A DNA stretch of 64,000 bases, from contig JACQBC010000030.1 of NCBI GenBank assembly GCA_016194635.1, positions 1 to 64,000 of the forward strand. Direction: 5' to 3'. Each line of letters starts with the position of its first letter. Position 1 is the first letter of the stretch. Origin of the DNA: Gammaproteobacteria bacterium. Its GTDB lineage: Bacteria > Pseudomonadota > Gammaproteobacteria > UBA6429 > Thiohalophilaceae. Of the stretch, positions 16,133 to 25,665 are shown in pieces. The position numbers and the translations under genes were made by a program. Below the pieces are notes generated by a model. That model was not told where the DNA came from. It saw only the letters and a program-made list of their open reading frames with translations, and searched no databases.

Positions 16133-16972
16133 TTACGTTGTTTCCTCTATTCCGGGGTCGTCATTGGCGCGCAGTTCCTGACTATCCCCTGGATTGATAC
16201 CGTGTTCGTCTGAAAAAGCCTCGGTGAACCCCACGAGTATCACCGAGATATTATCCGTGCCGCCGCGGCTATTGGCCAATTCCACCATGCTGTGCGCGGC
16301 CTGTGCAATATCTTGCCGATGCTGGATCAGGCTCGCCTGCATATCCTCTTCGTTGAGCAGATCCGAAAGCCCATCCGAACACAATAGATAAATATCCTCT
16401 TTTTCCAATTCGTGGGTTTCAACATCCACCTCCACCTCGGGGGAAATGCCCAGGGCACGGGTAATTAAATTACGGTTGGTGGACAATAAGGCCTCTTCTT
16501 CGCTGAGATAGCCATTATCAACCATTTCCTGCACCAGCGAATGGTCGGAAGTGATTTGTTCTACCTCGGCGTTGCGAAAGCGGTAAATCCGCGAATCTCC
16601 CACGTGAGCAAAGGTAATTTTACTATCGTGAAACAAGGTCAATACCAAGGTGGTTCCCATCCCGGCACATTCCAGGCGAGAATTGGCCTGTAAGTGTATC
16701 TCTTCGTTAGCATAGACCACAGCCTCACGGACTGCATCGGCAAAATTAATCACATTGGCCTCAACCAGCTCTGGAATCAAGACATCGTGCAGCGCCTCGC
16801 GGATGGTGGTGACCGCCAATTCACTGGCAATCTCACCGGCATTGTGCCCGCCCATGCCATCCGCAAGCAAAACCAGTCCGATGTCGGCATCCCAACCGAT
16901 GCTATCTTCATTGTGTTCACGGCTCATGCCAACATCCGTAACACCATGAATCACCAGTTTCAAACGTTGCAT
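16133..16972 (-). CDS. PP2C-family Ser/Thr protein phosphatase
   Basis: A 279-residue cytoplasmic metal-dependent phosphatase (Stp1/PstP type) that reverses Ser/Thr phosphorylation. Motifs are TDVGMSREHNEDS, LADGMGGHNAGE (metal-binding Asp and Gly), AHVGDSRIYRF, TSDHSLVQEMVDNG, LLCSDGLSDLL and RGGTDNISVILV, all in family order. It lies 23 bases after the kinase gene and directly before the FHA genes, so it should act on the same phosphoproteins. Confidence 0.95.
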   Translation of the reverse strand: MQRLKLVIHGVTDVGMSREHNEDSIGWDADIGLVLLADGMGGHNAGEIASELAVTTIREALHDVLIPELVEANVINFADAVREAVVYANEEIHLQANSRLECAGMGTTLVLTLFHDSKITFAHVGDSRIYRFRNAEVEQITSDHSLVQEMVDNGYLSEEEALLSTNRNLITRALGISPEVEVDVETHELEKEDIYLLCSDGLSDLLNEEDMQASLIQHRQDIAQAAHSMVELANSRGGTDNISVILVGFTEAFSDEHGINPGDSQELRANDDPGIEETT

Positions 16973-16995
16973 TTGCCCACCTGATCTTTGCGCAT

Positions 16996-19560
16996 TTACA
17001 TACGCTCACTACAGCGTAGCAGGGCCTGTGCGAACCGTTCCCCGCTCTGGAAACGCTCCGCCGCCATTTTCGCCAAGGCCTTGTTAATGATTCGACTTGC
17101 ACAGGCCGGTAGATCAGGACGGAACAAGCGCACATCGGGATGTTTTTCATTAGTGATTTTATACATCAGGCTGGCCAAGGACTCACCTATAAAAGGTAAT
17201 TCACCGGTTAACATTTGGTATAAGGTAACCCCCAAGGAAAATAAATCGGTTCGTCCATCGACCTTTAACCCCGCCAATTGCTCGGGCGACATATACGACG
17301 GACTGCCCAAAATGGTACCGGTCTTGGTTTTGCTCGAATCGGTAACAAAGGCCACGCCAAAGTCCGTTACCTTGAGCGTGCGGGTATCGCGGTCATAAAT
17401 TATGTTGGCGGGTTTGATATCGCGATGCACCACATTGTTGCGATGCGCATACTCCAAGGCGTCACCCACCTTGGCCAGCATTTCAAAAATTTCTTTGGCC
17501 GGTAACAGACTGTCGGATTTGCAATAGGCCAGTAGATTCTCGCCTTTTAAGTAATCCATGGCGATGTAATACAGGTCTTCTTCTTCACCCACGTCGTAAA
17601 TCGTGACAATGTTGGGATGGTTGAGCCGTCCTGCGGTTTCGGCTTCACGAAAGAAACGGGTTTTTACCTCTTCAAGCTTGTCGCCTTCAAACTCCTGCGA
17701 CAACAACATGGTTTTAATCGCCACGGTGCGTCCGATCTTGGGGTCACGGCCCAGGTAGACCATGCCCATAGCACCGCGTCCGAGTTCGCGCTCTATGGAG
17801 TAACGTCCTAAGACCGGCTTTTGTAGATTGGTGTCATTTAAGATTAACGTCGCGCCAAAATTGTTGCTCACGCTGGAACCTAGAGAACGATTGGTTTGTT
17901 TGGCGCGATCAACTTTTTCAGCCACGTCACGATAAAACGGATCGGCATCAGCGATGAATTCAAACGCGGAAAGCGCCTTGTTGTATTGACGTTTACGCTC
18001 ATAATCCAAAGCGAGGTTGTAGACATTGTCCATCAGGGCTACATTCATAACACACTTACGGTAGCGATCGAATGCTTGGTCCAGCTGCCCCTGGGTCTGG
18101 AATTGTTGACCGAGCAATAAATTGGCGGTGGATAGTTCGCCTTGGATGCGCTCTACTTGCGCCGCCAGAAAATGCTCCAAACTCAATACCCCGTGCCCTA
18201 TCAGTAAGGACAACATGGGGATCACCAACGGTATCCAAGTGGACTTACCGATCATCAACACAAAGTGCGCGTTGAGTAACAACAAAAATAACACCACACT
18301 CACCGCCACCCCGGTGGTTATACGCAGCCGTGGTAATACAAACATCAAGTAGATACCGATCAACCACAAGATCAACCATTGCACCGCGTTACCCCAGGCC
18401 GGGACGTTGTACAAGTCACCGTTTAATAAGCTCGATACCACGTGCGCGGTAAAAATCACCGGCGGCATGTTAACCCCAATCGGCGATTCCAAGGCCACGG
18501 TGTGCTGCCGTGCGGTAAATCCCACAATCACGGCCTTGTCGCGCAATAACTTCGGATTCACTCCATAGTTCAACACATCTTTAACCGAATACACTTTAAA
18601 CGGACTTTGGCCGTTTTTGCCCGGGTAAAAATACGGGTACACCCGTAGTTGTTTATCGGTATTGATGATGAGCTGTTTGTCGGTACTGTTGAGGGTTTGT
18701 TTAAGCAAGATCGACCCGTTTAAATCCGCCTGTAGATGGCGCGGGGGCAATTGCAAATAATGCGCGACAATCATCAACGACAGGGATGGGAAATATTCAT
18801 CGCGATAACGGATCACCAGGGGTTCTCGCCGCGCCTGCTCTTCACTGTTCAACCCGGTGTTGAGATGTCCTACCGCGTGCACATAGCGGGATAACTCCGG
18901 AATCGGTGGGTAGGCATTTTCGGCGACCGGTACCGGCGCGGACATAAAGGTACGCTCCAGCCAATTGGATTCTCCGGGTTTACCGCCGACGATATCGATC
19001 GCAAAACGCCGCAGTTCGTCCGAGACCTTGGCATCGGTGGGGACATAATGCTTACCGGCAAGATCATAGGGCATGCCCAACACGATGGGACCGGATTTTT
19101 GCAGGCTTTGCGCGAAGGTACGATCCGTATCCAAGCCTTCTTCGGCGCGTTTCACCATGCGTTTGATATCGGGATTGACATTCGGCATGGCTTCAATGGA
19201 GGTGCGCAGTTCTTCGATATAGGCCAACCCGTAACTGCTCTGGCGTGTATCAAAAGGCATCGCATAACCCACCACCGCGGGACCGGACGCCGCGATAATA
19301 TCGTTTAACCGGGCGAGGATATCGCGTGGCCAGGGCCAACTGCCCAATTCTTGAATCGCCGCATCATCGATGGCGATCACCACCACATGGTCATTGGTGG
19401 CGCGATCCGTGGTAAAACGCACACCCAAGTCATAGGCCCACCATTCCAGATCGCGGAATTTATCCGCCACCCCGAACACAAAAAACACCAGGGTTACGAC
19501 CAAGCCGACAAACCAGTCTTTTTTCCAATACTGCGGTATGTTCAAAACGGCCTCACCCAA
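16996..19560 (-). CDS. CHASE2-sensor Ser/Thr protein kinase
   Basis: An 854-residue membrane kinase. One N-terminal helix (about 15-32) leads to an extracytoplasmic CHASE2 sensor (about 35-370, start YDLGVRFTTD, VVVIAIDDAAIQELGSWPWP), then three membrane helices (about 385-470), a short coiled or TPR-like region (about 490-570), and a C-terminal kinase domain (about 588-850). Kinase motifs are complete: GRGAMGMVYLGRD, VAIKTM, HRDIKPANI (about 712), TDFGVAF and GSPSYMSPEQL. The order sensor-then-kinase is the reverse of PknB. It heads the kinase-phosphatase-FHA-FHA cluster and likely starts the signal. The stimulus is unknown. Confidence 0.93.
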   Translation of the reverse strand: MGEAVLNIPQYWKKDWFVGLVVTLVFFVFGVADKFRDLEWWAYDLGVRFTTDRATNDHVVVIAIDDAAIQELGSWPWPRDILARLNDIIAASGPAVVGYAMPFDTRQSSYGLAYIEELRTSIEAMPNVNPDIKRMVKRAEEGLDTDRTFAQSLQKSGPIVLGMPYDLAGKHYVPTDAKVSDELRRFAIDIVGGKPGESNWLERTFMSAPVPVAENAYPPIPELSRYVHAVGHLNTGLNSEEQARREPLVIRYRDEYFPSLSLMIVAHYLQLPPRHLQADLNGSILLKQTLNSTDKQLIINTDKQLRVYPYFYPGKNGQSPFKVYSVKDVLNYGVNPKLLRDKAVIVGFTARQHTVALESPIGVNMPPVIFTAHVVSSLLNGDLYNVPAWGNAVQWLILWLIGIYLMFVLPRLRITTGVAVSVVLFLLLLNAHFVLMIGKSTWIPLVIPMLSLLIGHGVLSLEHFLAAQVERIQGELSTANLLLGQQFQTQGQLDQAFDRYRKCVMNVALMDNVYNLALDYERKRQYNKALSAFEFIADADPFYRDVAEKVDRAKQTNRSLGSSVSNNFGATLILNDTNLQKPVLGRYSIERELGRGAMGMVYLGRDPKIGRTVAIKTMLLSQEFEGDKLEEVKTRFFREAETAGRLNHPNIVTIYDVGEEEDLYYIAMDYLKGENLLAYCKSDSLLPAKEIFEMLAKVGDALEYAHRNNVVHRDIKPANIIYDRDTRTLKVTDFGVAFVTDSSKTKTGTILGSPSYMSPEQLAGLKVDGRTDLFSLGVTLYQMLTGELPFIGESLASLMYKITNEKHPDVRLFRPDLPACASRIINKALAKMAAERFQSGERFAQALLRCSERM

Positions 19561-19693
19561 TGCTGCGGGTTAATTTCTATTGGTGGCGCTGCAACGCCTT
19601 TCTTATATGCAGTGAGACTAATAGTAGTTGGAGGGGCGTCACTCCACAAGCAAAAGTAATAATATCAATACCTTAGCATTTTATCGTTAAAAA

Positions 19694-21484
19694 CTAGCTC
19701 TTTCCCTCCGCTCCCGGGGTGGGTTGACGCAGGCGTATATGCAATTCACGCAATTGCTTTTCAGCCACCGGCGAAGGGGCGTGGGTTAACAAACAACTGG
19801 CCGTCTGGGTTTTGGGAAAAGCCATGACCTCGCGTATCGAAGCCGCGCCGACCATTAACATCACCAGGCGATCCAAGCCAAAGGCGATACCTCCGTGGGG
19901 CGGGCAACCGTACTTGAGGGCTTCAAGCAGAAAACCGAATTTATCCTGCGCTTCGGCGGGTGAAATTCCCAATTGCTGGAATACCTTGGCTTGTTGCTCC
20001 GGACGGAAGATACGCATAGATCCCCCCCCGATTTCAGTTCCGTTGAGCACCATGTCATAGGCACGGGACAAACAGGCGCCGGGGTTGGATTCCAACAGGT
20101 CGACATGTTCGGGCTTGGGCGCGGTAAAGGGGTGGTGCAAGGCCACATGGCGTTTTTCGATGGGGTCGTAATCGAACATTGGAAAATCCACGACCCATAG
20201 GGGTTGCCAGCCCTGTTGCACTAGCTTGCGATCGTGACCGAGCTTGATGCGTAACGCGCCTAACGCTTCGTTGACCACCTTGGCCTTGTCGGCGCCAAAG
20301 AAGATCAGATCGCCCGATTGCGCCGCGGTGCGCGCTACGATGGCCGTGAGCGCCGTATCGGAAAGGTTTTTGACGATGGGGGATTGCAGGCCGTCACGGC
20401 CCTGGGTGACGTCATTCACCTTGATATAGGCCAGACCCTTGGCGCCGAAGACAGCCACGTAGGCCGTATACGCATCGATCTCCTTGCGCGTGAGTTCGCT
20501 GCCGTGGGGCAGCCGCAGCGCGGCGACCCGTCCCTGGGGGTCCTGAGCTGGACCGCTAAAGACTTTAAACTCCACCTCTCGCATGACGTCGGCGAGGTCG
20601 ACCAACTCCAGGGGAATACGCAGGTCCGGTTTATCCGAGCCGTAACGTTGCATGGCATGCGCGTAGGTCATACGGGGAAACGGCTTGTGCAAGGGCACTT
20701 CCAAGACCTTGGCAAAAACCTCGCGGATCATCCCCTCCATCAGGGTCATGATCTGCTCTTCTTCCAGAAACGAGGTTTCGATATCCAACTGGGTGAATTC
20801 CGGCTGGCGATCGGCACGGAGATCTTCATCACGGAAGCAACGCACGATTTGATAATAGCGATCCATCCCGGCCATCATCAGCAATTGCTTAAATAACTGC
20901 GGTGACTGGGGTAGGGCAAAAAACTCACCCGCATGGGTCCGGCTGGGCACCAGGTAATCGCGTGCTCCTTCCGGGGTGGCGCGGGTCAACATCGGGGTTT
21001 CGATTTCCAGGAAACCGTGTTCATCCAAATAGTGGCGGAAATAACGCGCAACAGCGCTACGCAATTTTAGGTTTTGTTGCATGCTGGGACGACGTAAATC
21101 CAAGTAGCGGAACCGGAGGCGGTTTTCCTCGGTGACGGTATCATCGTCCAGCATGAAGGGGGGGGTTTCCGCGCGGTTGAGGATTTCCAGGGTGGTCCCC
21201 AGAATTTCGATCTGACCGGTGGCCATATGCGGATTCACCGTCCCTGCCGGGCGACGGCGGACTTTACCGGTCACTCGTAAGACATATTCACTGCGTACCC
21301 GCTCTGCGGTGGTGAACACCTCGTGCTGTGCCGGATCGTACACCACCTGGACCAGCCCCTCCCGATCGCGCAGATCGAGAAAAATCACCCCCCCATGGTC
21401 ACGACGGCGATGGGCCCAGCCACAGAGGGTGACGGTCTGGTCGATATGGCGCTCGTTGATCTGGCCGCAATAGTGGCTACGCAT
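19694..21484 (-). CDS. aspS: AspS, aspartyl-tRNA synthetase
   Basis: The 596-residue class II synthetase has an N-terminal OB-fold anticodon domain ([20 protein letters not shown]), class II motif 1 ([20 protein letters not shown]), motif 2 ([20 protein letters not shown]), a bacterial GAD insertion, and motif 3 ([13 protein letters not shown]). It charges tRNA-Asp in the cytoplasm, possibly also tRNA-Asn; which cannot be told here. It lies 72 bases after the FmdB zinc-ribbon gene. The usual downstream neighbours nudB or yebC are replaced by the kinase cluster. Confidence 0.97.
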   Translation of the reverse strand: MRSHYCGQINERHIDQTVTLCGWAHRRRDHGGVIFLDLRDREGLVQVVYDPAQHEVFTTAERVRSEYVLRVTGKVRRRPAGTVNPHMATGQIEILGTTLEILNRAETPPFMLDDDTVTEENRLRFRYLDLRRPSMQQNLKLRSAVARYFRHYLDEHGFLEIETPMLTRATPEGARDYLVPSRTHAGEFFALPQSPQLFKQLLMMAGMDRYYQIVRCFRDEDLRADRQPEFTQLDIETSFLEEEQIMTLMEGMIREVFAKVLEVPLHKPFPRMTYAHAMQRYGSDKPDLRIPLELVDLADVMREVEFKVFSGPAQDPQGRVAALRLPHGSELTRKEIDAYTAYVAVFGAKGLAYIKVNDVTQGRDGLQSPIVKNLSDTALTAIVARTAAQSGDLIFFGADKAKVVNEALGALRIKLGHDRKLVQQGWQPLWVVDFPMFDYDPIEKRHVALHHPFTAPKPEHVDLLESNPGACLSRAYDMVLNGTEIGGGSMRIFRPEQQAKVFQQLGISPAEAQDKFGFLLEALKYGCPPHGGIAFGLDRLVMLMVGAASIREVMAFPKTQTASCLLTHAPSPVAEKQLRELHIRLRQPTPGAEGKS

Positions 21485-21556
21485 AACAGGTCATCTAGGA
21501 AAACAAAGGCGGGCATGTTACGGCCTTGGGCCCGCAGGCGCAAGCCGTTGAGGCAT

Positions 21557-21841
21557 TTAACTGCTGGGCTTGTCCGTACCGGTCGTGGGTTTACTCACCT
21601 CGGGGCTTTTGCTACTGTCCTTTGACTCCCCGCCAGCCTCGGAGAGGTTCTTTTTATTGTTGGTTTTGAAATCGGTTTCATACCAGCCCCCGCCACTCAA
21701 GCGAAACCCCGGCGCGGAAATACGTTTTTGCAAGCGGGGTTGGCCGCAGGCGGGACAATCCTTTAAAGGATCATCACCGAGTTTTTGTAATTTCTCCACG
21801 CGGTGACCGCAGGCGCTACAATCGTATTCGTAAATCGGCAT
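21557..21841 (-). CDS. FmdB-family zinc ribbon protein
   Basis: A 94-residue cytoplasmic protein. The N-terminal putative regulatory zinc ribbon has two CxxC pairs (YDCSACGHRVE and DCPACGQPRL), and IYEYDC is the family start. The tail after GFRLSGGGWYETDF is low-complexity, rich in Ser, Lys, Pro and Glu. The function of the family is unknown; it is routinely found just upstream of aspS in Gammaproteobacteria, as here. Confidence 0.93.
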   Translation of the reverse strand: MPIYEYDCSACGHRVEKLQKLGDDPLKDCPACGQPRLQKRISAPGFRLSGGGWYETDFKTNNKKNLSEAGGESKDSSKSPEVSKPTTGTDKPSS

Positions 21842-21951
21842 GGATGGGTCCGTTGCAGGGTTGGATTAACCACCGTTGCAACATAAGGTAAAGCCTGACG
21901 GGTTTCAAGCCATGCCGACCAAGCATTTATTGATTTTTCACCGAGAGCGAC

Positions 21952-22614
21952 ATGCGCCATCCCTTCCACGGCTTGCAATGGTTACTGCTGCTGATTGCCC
22001 TGGGCATAGTGCTGCTGGCGATGCAGCTGCAGGTTGTGAATCTGACGGCGGATAAAGTAGGGCTCTCCGCGACCGGGATGATCAGTTTATTATTTCTTTC
22101 CTTATGCAGCAGCGGCATTCATCTGCCGCTCTGCAAACTAAAATCCAGTTTTGATCCCCAGCAATTTCCGGATCTGTGGCGTTTTGGACCTGCCACCCAG
22201 AATTTTAGTCACGGCCAGACCCGGCTCATGATCAATGTCGGCGGTGGTGTCGTCCCGGTGAGTTTTTGTATTTTTCTCCAACTACAGCACCCGTTGCCAC
22301 TACCCACCCTCACGCTGGCGATTGCGAGTACGACGGCGATTTGTTATTTCTACAGCCGTCCGATCGCCGGCATGGGTATCGGCATGCCGCTGTTCATTGC
22401 GCCGATCAGCGCGGCCTTGGTCGCTATTCTACTCTCCACTGAACAGCGCGCGGCGCTGGCCTATATCAGCGGAAGCCTGGGGGTACTGCTTGGAGCGGAT
22501 TTATTGCGACTGGCTGATATCCGCCAACTGGCAGTGCCCCAAGCCGCCATTGGCGGCGCCGGGACCTTTGATGGTATCTTTATCACCGGTTTAATCGCCG
22601 TGTTATTAACCTAA
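21952..22614 (+). CDS. DUF1614 membrane protein
   Basis: A 220-residue inner-membrane protein with about six hydrophobic segments. The C-terminal IGGAGTFDGIFITGLIAVLL is the hallmark of DUF1614, a family of unknown function common in archaea and some proteobacteria. It runs divergently from fmdB, and its stop is directly followed by the start of an SDR gene (TAAATG), so the two are co-translated. GAGAG lies 5 bases before the ATG. No function can be assigned. Confidence 0.85.
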   Translation: MRHPFHGLQWLLLLIALGIVLLAMQLQVVNLTADKVGLSATGMISLLFLSLCSSGIHLPLCKLKSSFDPQQFPDLWRFGPATQNFSHGQTRLMINVGGGVVPVSFCIFLQLQHPLPLPTLTLAIASTTAICYFYSRPIAGMGIGMPLFIAPISAALVAILLSTEQRAALAYISGSLGVLLGADLLRLADIRQLAVPQAAIGGAGTFDGIFITGLIAVLLT

Positions 22615-23448
22615 ATGGTTTTTCCCCGTAGCATTTTGATCACCGGTTGTTCCAGCGGCATTGGGCAGTGCGCGGCCTATACCCTGCGCGCACGGGGTTA
22701 CCGCGTCTTTGCCACGGCGCGTCATCCCGCCGACGTGGCGCGTTTACACCACGACGGTTTTGAAAGCCTGTTGCTCGACCTCAACGACAGCGCCACGATC
22801 AGTTCGGCGCTGGATACCGTCCTGCAACGCACCGGCGGGACCTTATACGCACTGTTCAACAACGGTGGTTATGGACTACCCGCCGCCGTGGAAGATCTGC
22901 GGCGGGATCTGATCCGCGCCCAGTTTGAAACCAATGTATTTGGATGGGTGGAACTGATTACGCTGGTAATCCCCGTGATGCGCCGCCAGGGTTATGGCCG
23001 CATTATTCAAAACAGTTCGATCTTGGGCCTCACCGCCATGCCGTTCCGCGGGGCCTATAACGCCAGTAAATTCGCCATCGAGGGTCTGACCGACACCTTA
23101 CGCCAAGAACTCAACGGCAGTGGCATCGACGTGGCCTTGATCGAACCCGGCCCCATCCTGACGAAATTCCGGGAGAACTCCGCGCGGGTTTTCCAGCACG
23201 CGGCGATCGATCAGCAACACAGCCCCCACCGTCAACGTTATGAAAAAATGCTGGCGCGCCTGGCCAAACCCGGCCCGGCCATACCCTTCACCCTGCCACC
23301 CGACGCCGTGGTAAATAAATTAATCCATGCCTTGGAAAGCAGACGGCCCAAGGCGCGTTATTACGTCACCTTTCCGACACATTTGTTCGCCTTCTTACGC
23401 CGCATCCTCCGCGCGCGCGCCCTGGATAGGATCCTGTCACGGCTTTAA
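22615..23448 (+). CDS. SDR family oxidoreductase
   Basis: A 277-residue classical short-chain dehydrogenase. The cofactor motif is ILITGCSSGIGQCAAYTLRA (TGxxxGIG), with NNGGYG, the catalytic Ser in QNSSILG, and the YxxxK pair in YNASKFAIEGLTDTLRQEL. It is closest to the SDR subgroup that includes retinol/17-beta-hydroxysteroid-type enzymes with C-terminal extensions. Substrate unknown. The ATG is abutted to the DUF1614 stop codon, so it depends on that transcript. Confidence 0.92.
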   Translation: MVFPRSILITGCSSGIGQCAAYTLRARGYRVFATARHPADVARLHHDGFESLLLDLNDSATISSALDTVLQRTGGTLYALFNNGGYGLPAAVEDLRRDLIRAQFETNVFGWVELITLVIPVMRRQGYGRIIQNSSILGLTAMPFRGAYNASKFAIEGLTDTLRQELNGSGIDVALIEPGPILTKFRENSARVFQHAAIDQQHSPHRQRYEKMLARLAKPGPAIPFTLPPDAVVNKLIHALESRRPKARYYVTFPTHLFAFLRRILRARALDRILSRL

Positions 23449-23568
23449 TCCGGTTTCATCAGCGCGCTATACCCAGGGCCGAAACGGCGTACCCGGTTGG
23501 CATACATTTCAACTTGTTGTACAACCTGCTAGGCTATTCGTAACCTCAATATTATCCCAGAGATCATT

Positions 23569-24621
23569 ATGCTGATTCTTGATGAACTGAAACGCCAGTC
23601 GGAAAAATATCACAATGATCAGGAACAAGCCAACCAGGAAGAAAGCAGCTTGCAGCATTTACGCTGCATGAAAACCATCGCCGCGCTGCAACAGATCCAT
23701 GAATACCTGCACCAACTCATCGAATTGGTCAATGAACTTAAGCCTGAGATTCGCGTTACGATTGAGGTTGGGGCTTTAGGCCAGCTACCGAATCTGCGCC
23801 AGAATGAATACCGCCTGTACGCTGAAAGTTCACATAACAAAGAAATCGTGCGTTTGGTATTCACTATGCAAAGCGATACCAGTATCGAAATCACCAATGA
23901 TGAAAGCCCGGAAATCCAAAAACACTTAGACCTGTGCCGCAAACAAGGTCTTATCGTATCGTATGTCTCGCGCACCCCGCCGCGGATCAATATTAATGGT
24001 TACGTACCCGGCGCCATCGAATTTTATTCGGATTTCGCCGAATCCAAGATTCGTGTGATTATCCAAAACTGTGATAGCGTAGTCGAGAAACATTACCTGT
24101 TAAACACCGACCGTATCTCTGAAGACACACTCAATCAGCTCGGCAATTACATCTTGCGGCGTTCAACTAAATTCTTGGAGATTCTAGTGGTTGATACTCA
24201 GGCTGCCAACGGCAGTTCTCAATCCAATCCACAGCTTACCCTCTACCCCCAAACCCAAGAGATGGAAGCATCACGGTTAAAATCCTTATTCACCCGTGAG
24301 CAACACTTGTACCTCACTTACCACAATAAGATTAAAGACCTCGGCACCCAGCAAACAAAATTCGTGATTGGCCGCGCACCGGATTGCGATTTGATCATCA
24401 ACTCGGATTTGGCCTCACGCCACCACGCCGCTATTGTGTACCGCAACGGAAAATTCGTACTGATCGATCAAAGCACTAACGGTAGTTTTATAAAAGGGCA
24501 AAGCGGTAAAGAAGTCTACGTGCGCGCCGAAGAAACCCCCATTACCGGCGCTGGATTCATCAGCTTGGGGAAATCGGTAACCGTGGATAATGAAAATCTG
24601 ATTTACTATTCGTGTCAATAG
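23569..24621 (+). CDS. FHA domain protein with an unidentified N-terminal domain
   Basis: A 350-residue soluble protein. The N-terminal part (about 1-75) is predicted helical and possibly coiled coil (NDQEQANQEESSLQHLRCMK). The middle (about 75-240) is not recognised. The C-terminal 100 residues form an FHA domain: TKFVIGRAPDCDLIINSDLA, then SRHHAAIV and STNGSFI. This third FHA protein lies on the opposite strand from the kinase cluster 4 kb away and could be another reader of its phosphorylation. It is transcribed alone and followed by palindromic element B. Confidence 0.85.
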   Translation: MLILDELKRQSEKYHNDQEQANQEESSLQHLRCMKTIAALQQIHEYLHQLIELVNELKPEIRVTIEVGALGQLPNLRQNEYRLYAESSHNKEIVRLVFTMQSDTSIEITNDESPEIQKHLDLCRKQGLIVSYVSRTPPRININGYVPGAIEFYSDFAESKIRVIIQNCDSVVEKHYLLNTDRISEDTLNQLGNYILRRSTKFLEILVVDTQAANGSSQSNPQLTLYPQTQEMEASRLKSLFTREQHLYLTYHNKIKDLGTQQTKFVIGRAPDCDLIINSDLASRHHAAIVYRNGKFVLIDQSTNGSFIKGQSGKEVYVRAEETPITGAGFISLGKSVTVDNENLIYYSCQ

Positions 24622-24707
24622 CAGCCAGTAGACTAAAGGTGCAAATTGATTAGTTTAGTTATAGAAGCAACCACAAGATCACATCGCTTGCCATTCATTG
24701 GTTTGTT

Positions 24708-24823
24708 AGTGGGTTTGGATGAGACAGGCTGTGCTGTGACCGTCGGCGGCATGGATGCCGCCGTCGAGCTACAGGGACGTATTTACGCGAGTCACAGCAC
24801 AGCCTGTCTCATCCAAACCCACT
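24708..24823 (-). repeat. Palindromic element B (core with locus-specific arms)
   Basis: Arms at 24708-24740 and 24791-24823 are perfect 33-bp inverted repeats. The 50-base core, read on the minus strand, holds the linker GTAAATACGTCCCTGTA (24786-24770) and a perfect 9-bp inner hairpin CGGCGGCAT/ATGCCGCCG (24744-24752 with 24755-24763). It sits between two convergent genes (the FHA gene and the ABC permease gene), so a bidirectional terminator role is likely. The arms are unlike those of elements A, C and D except for the last three bases (GAC/GTC). Confidence 0.93.
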
Positions 24824-24891
24824 CGCCTCGTCAGGTTAGTAAGGTTTCGCAAATAAATCCAAATAGATGATTATATAAAAAATGACATTAT

Positions 24892-25665
24892 TTACTGGCG
24901 CATACCAACGCCATAACGCAGCAAATACACCGCATAGCCGTACAGCCCAATCACAAACACAATAATAATCGTGAATGCGATCGAGATATTGATATCACTC
25001 ACACCCAGCATCCCGTAACGCATCGCGTTGATCATATATAACACCGGATTGGCCAACGACAGCGTGCGCCAGAAATCGCTTAAGATATCCACCGAATAAA
25101 AAATCCCGCCCAAATAAGTCAACGGGGTTAATACAAACGTCGGCACAATCGAAATATCGTCGAAGGTCTTGGCGAACACCGCGTTGAGCAATCCTCCCAG
25201 GGAAAACAACACCGAAGTCAATGTCGCCACCAGCACCACGATCAGAAAATGATAAATATGCACGTTTACAAAAAACGCCGCCACCACCCCGGTAACCAAG
25301 CCCACCACACTGCCGCGCAATAAACCGCCAATCACAAACCCTAGCACGATTAAATAATTGGGCATAGGGGAAATCAACATTTCCTCGATATGGCGCTGGA
25401 ATTTAGCGCTGAAAAACGATGCCACCACATTACCGTAAGAATTATTGATGATCGCCATCAACACCAGACCCGGTGCAATGTAATCGACGTAGGGAATGCC
25501 GTGCATGGTCCCCAACCGGGAACCAATTAACTTGCCGATGATCACGAAATACAACATGGTCATGATCGCGGCGGGTATCACCGTTTGGATCCAAATGCGA
25601 ATAAACCGCATGAATTCCTTGACGACGATGGTTTTTAGCGCCACCCATTGCTGCAACAGGGTCAT
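24892..25665 (-). CDS. ABC-2 type exporter permease
   Basis: A 257-residue permease with six membrane helices and the ABC-2 family pattern, including PLTYLGGIFYSVDILSDFWR, preceding the last two helices. It is similar in layout to the YadH-type permeases of Gammaproteobacteria. It pairs with the ATPase gene upstream, which its start overlaps by 4 bases. The substrate is not evident. Confidence 0.93.
   Translation of the reverse strand: MTLLQQWVALKTIVVKEFMRFIRIWIQTVIPAAIMTMLYFVIIGKLIGSRLGTMHGIPYVDYIAPGLVLMAIINNSYGNVVASFFSAKFQRHIEEMLISPMPNYLIVLGFVIGGLLRGSVVGLVTGVVAAFFVNVHIYHFLIVVLVATLTSVLFSLGGLLNAVFAKTFDDISIVPTFVLTPLTYLGGIFYSVDILSDFWRTLSLANPVLYMINAMRYGMLGVSDINISIAFTIIIVFVIGLYGYAVYLLRYGVGMRQ

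Noticed and set aside
20318-20896. 192-residue plus-strand frame inside aspS
   Set aside because: Long antisense shadow of a GC-rich conserved gene, with no start signal or family match.
24646-24870. 74-residue plus-strand frame
   Set aside because: It is the translation of palindromic element B.
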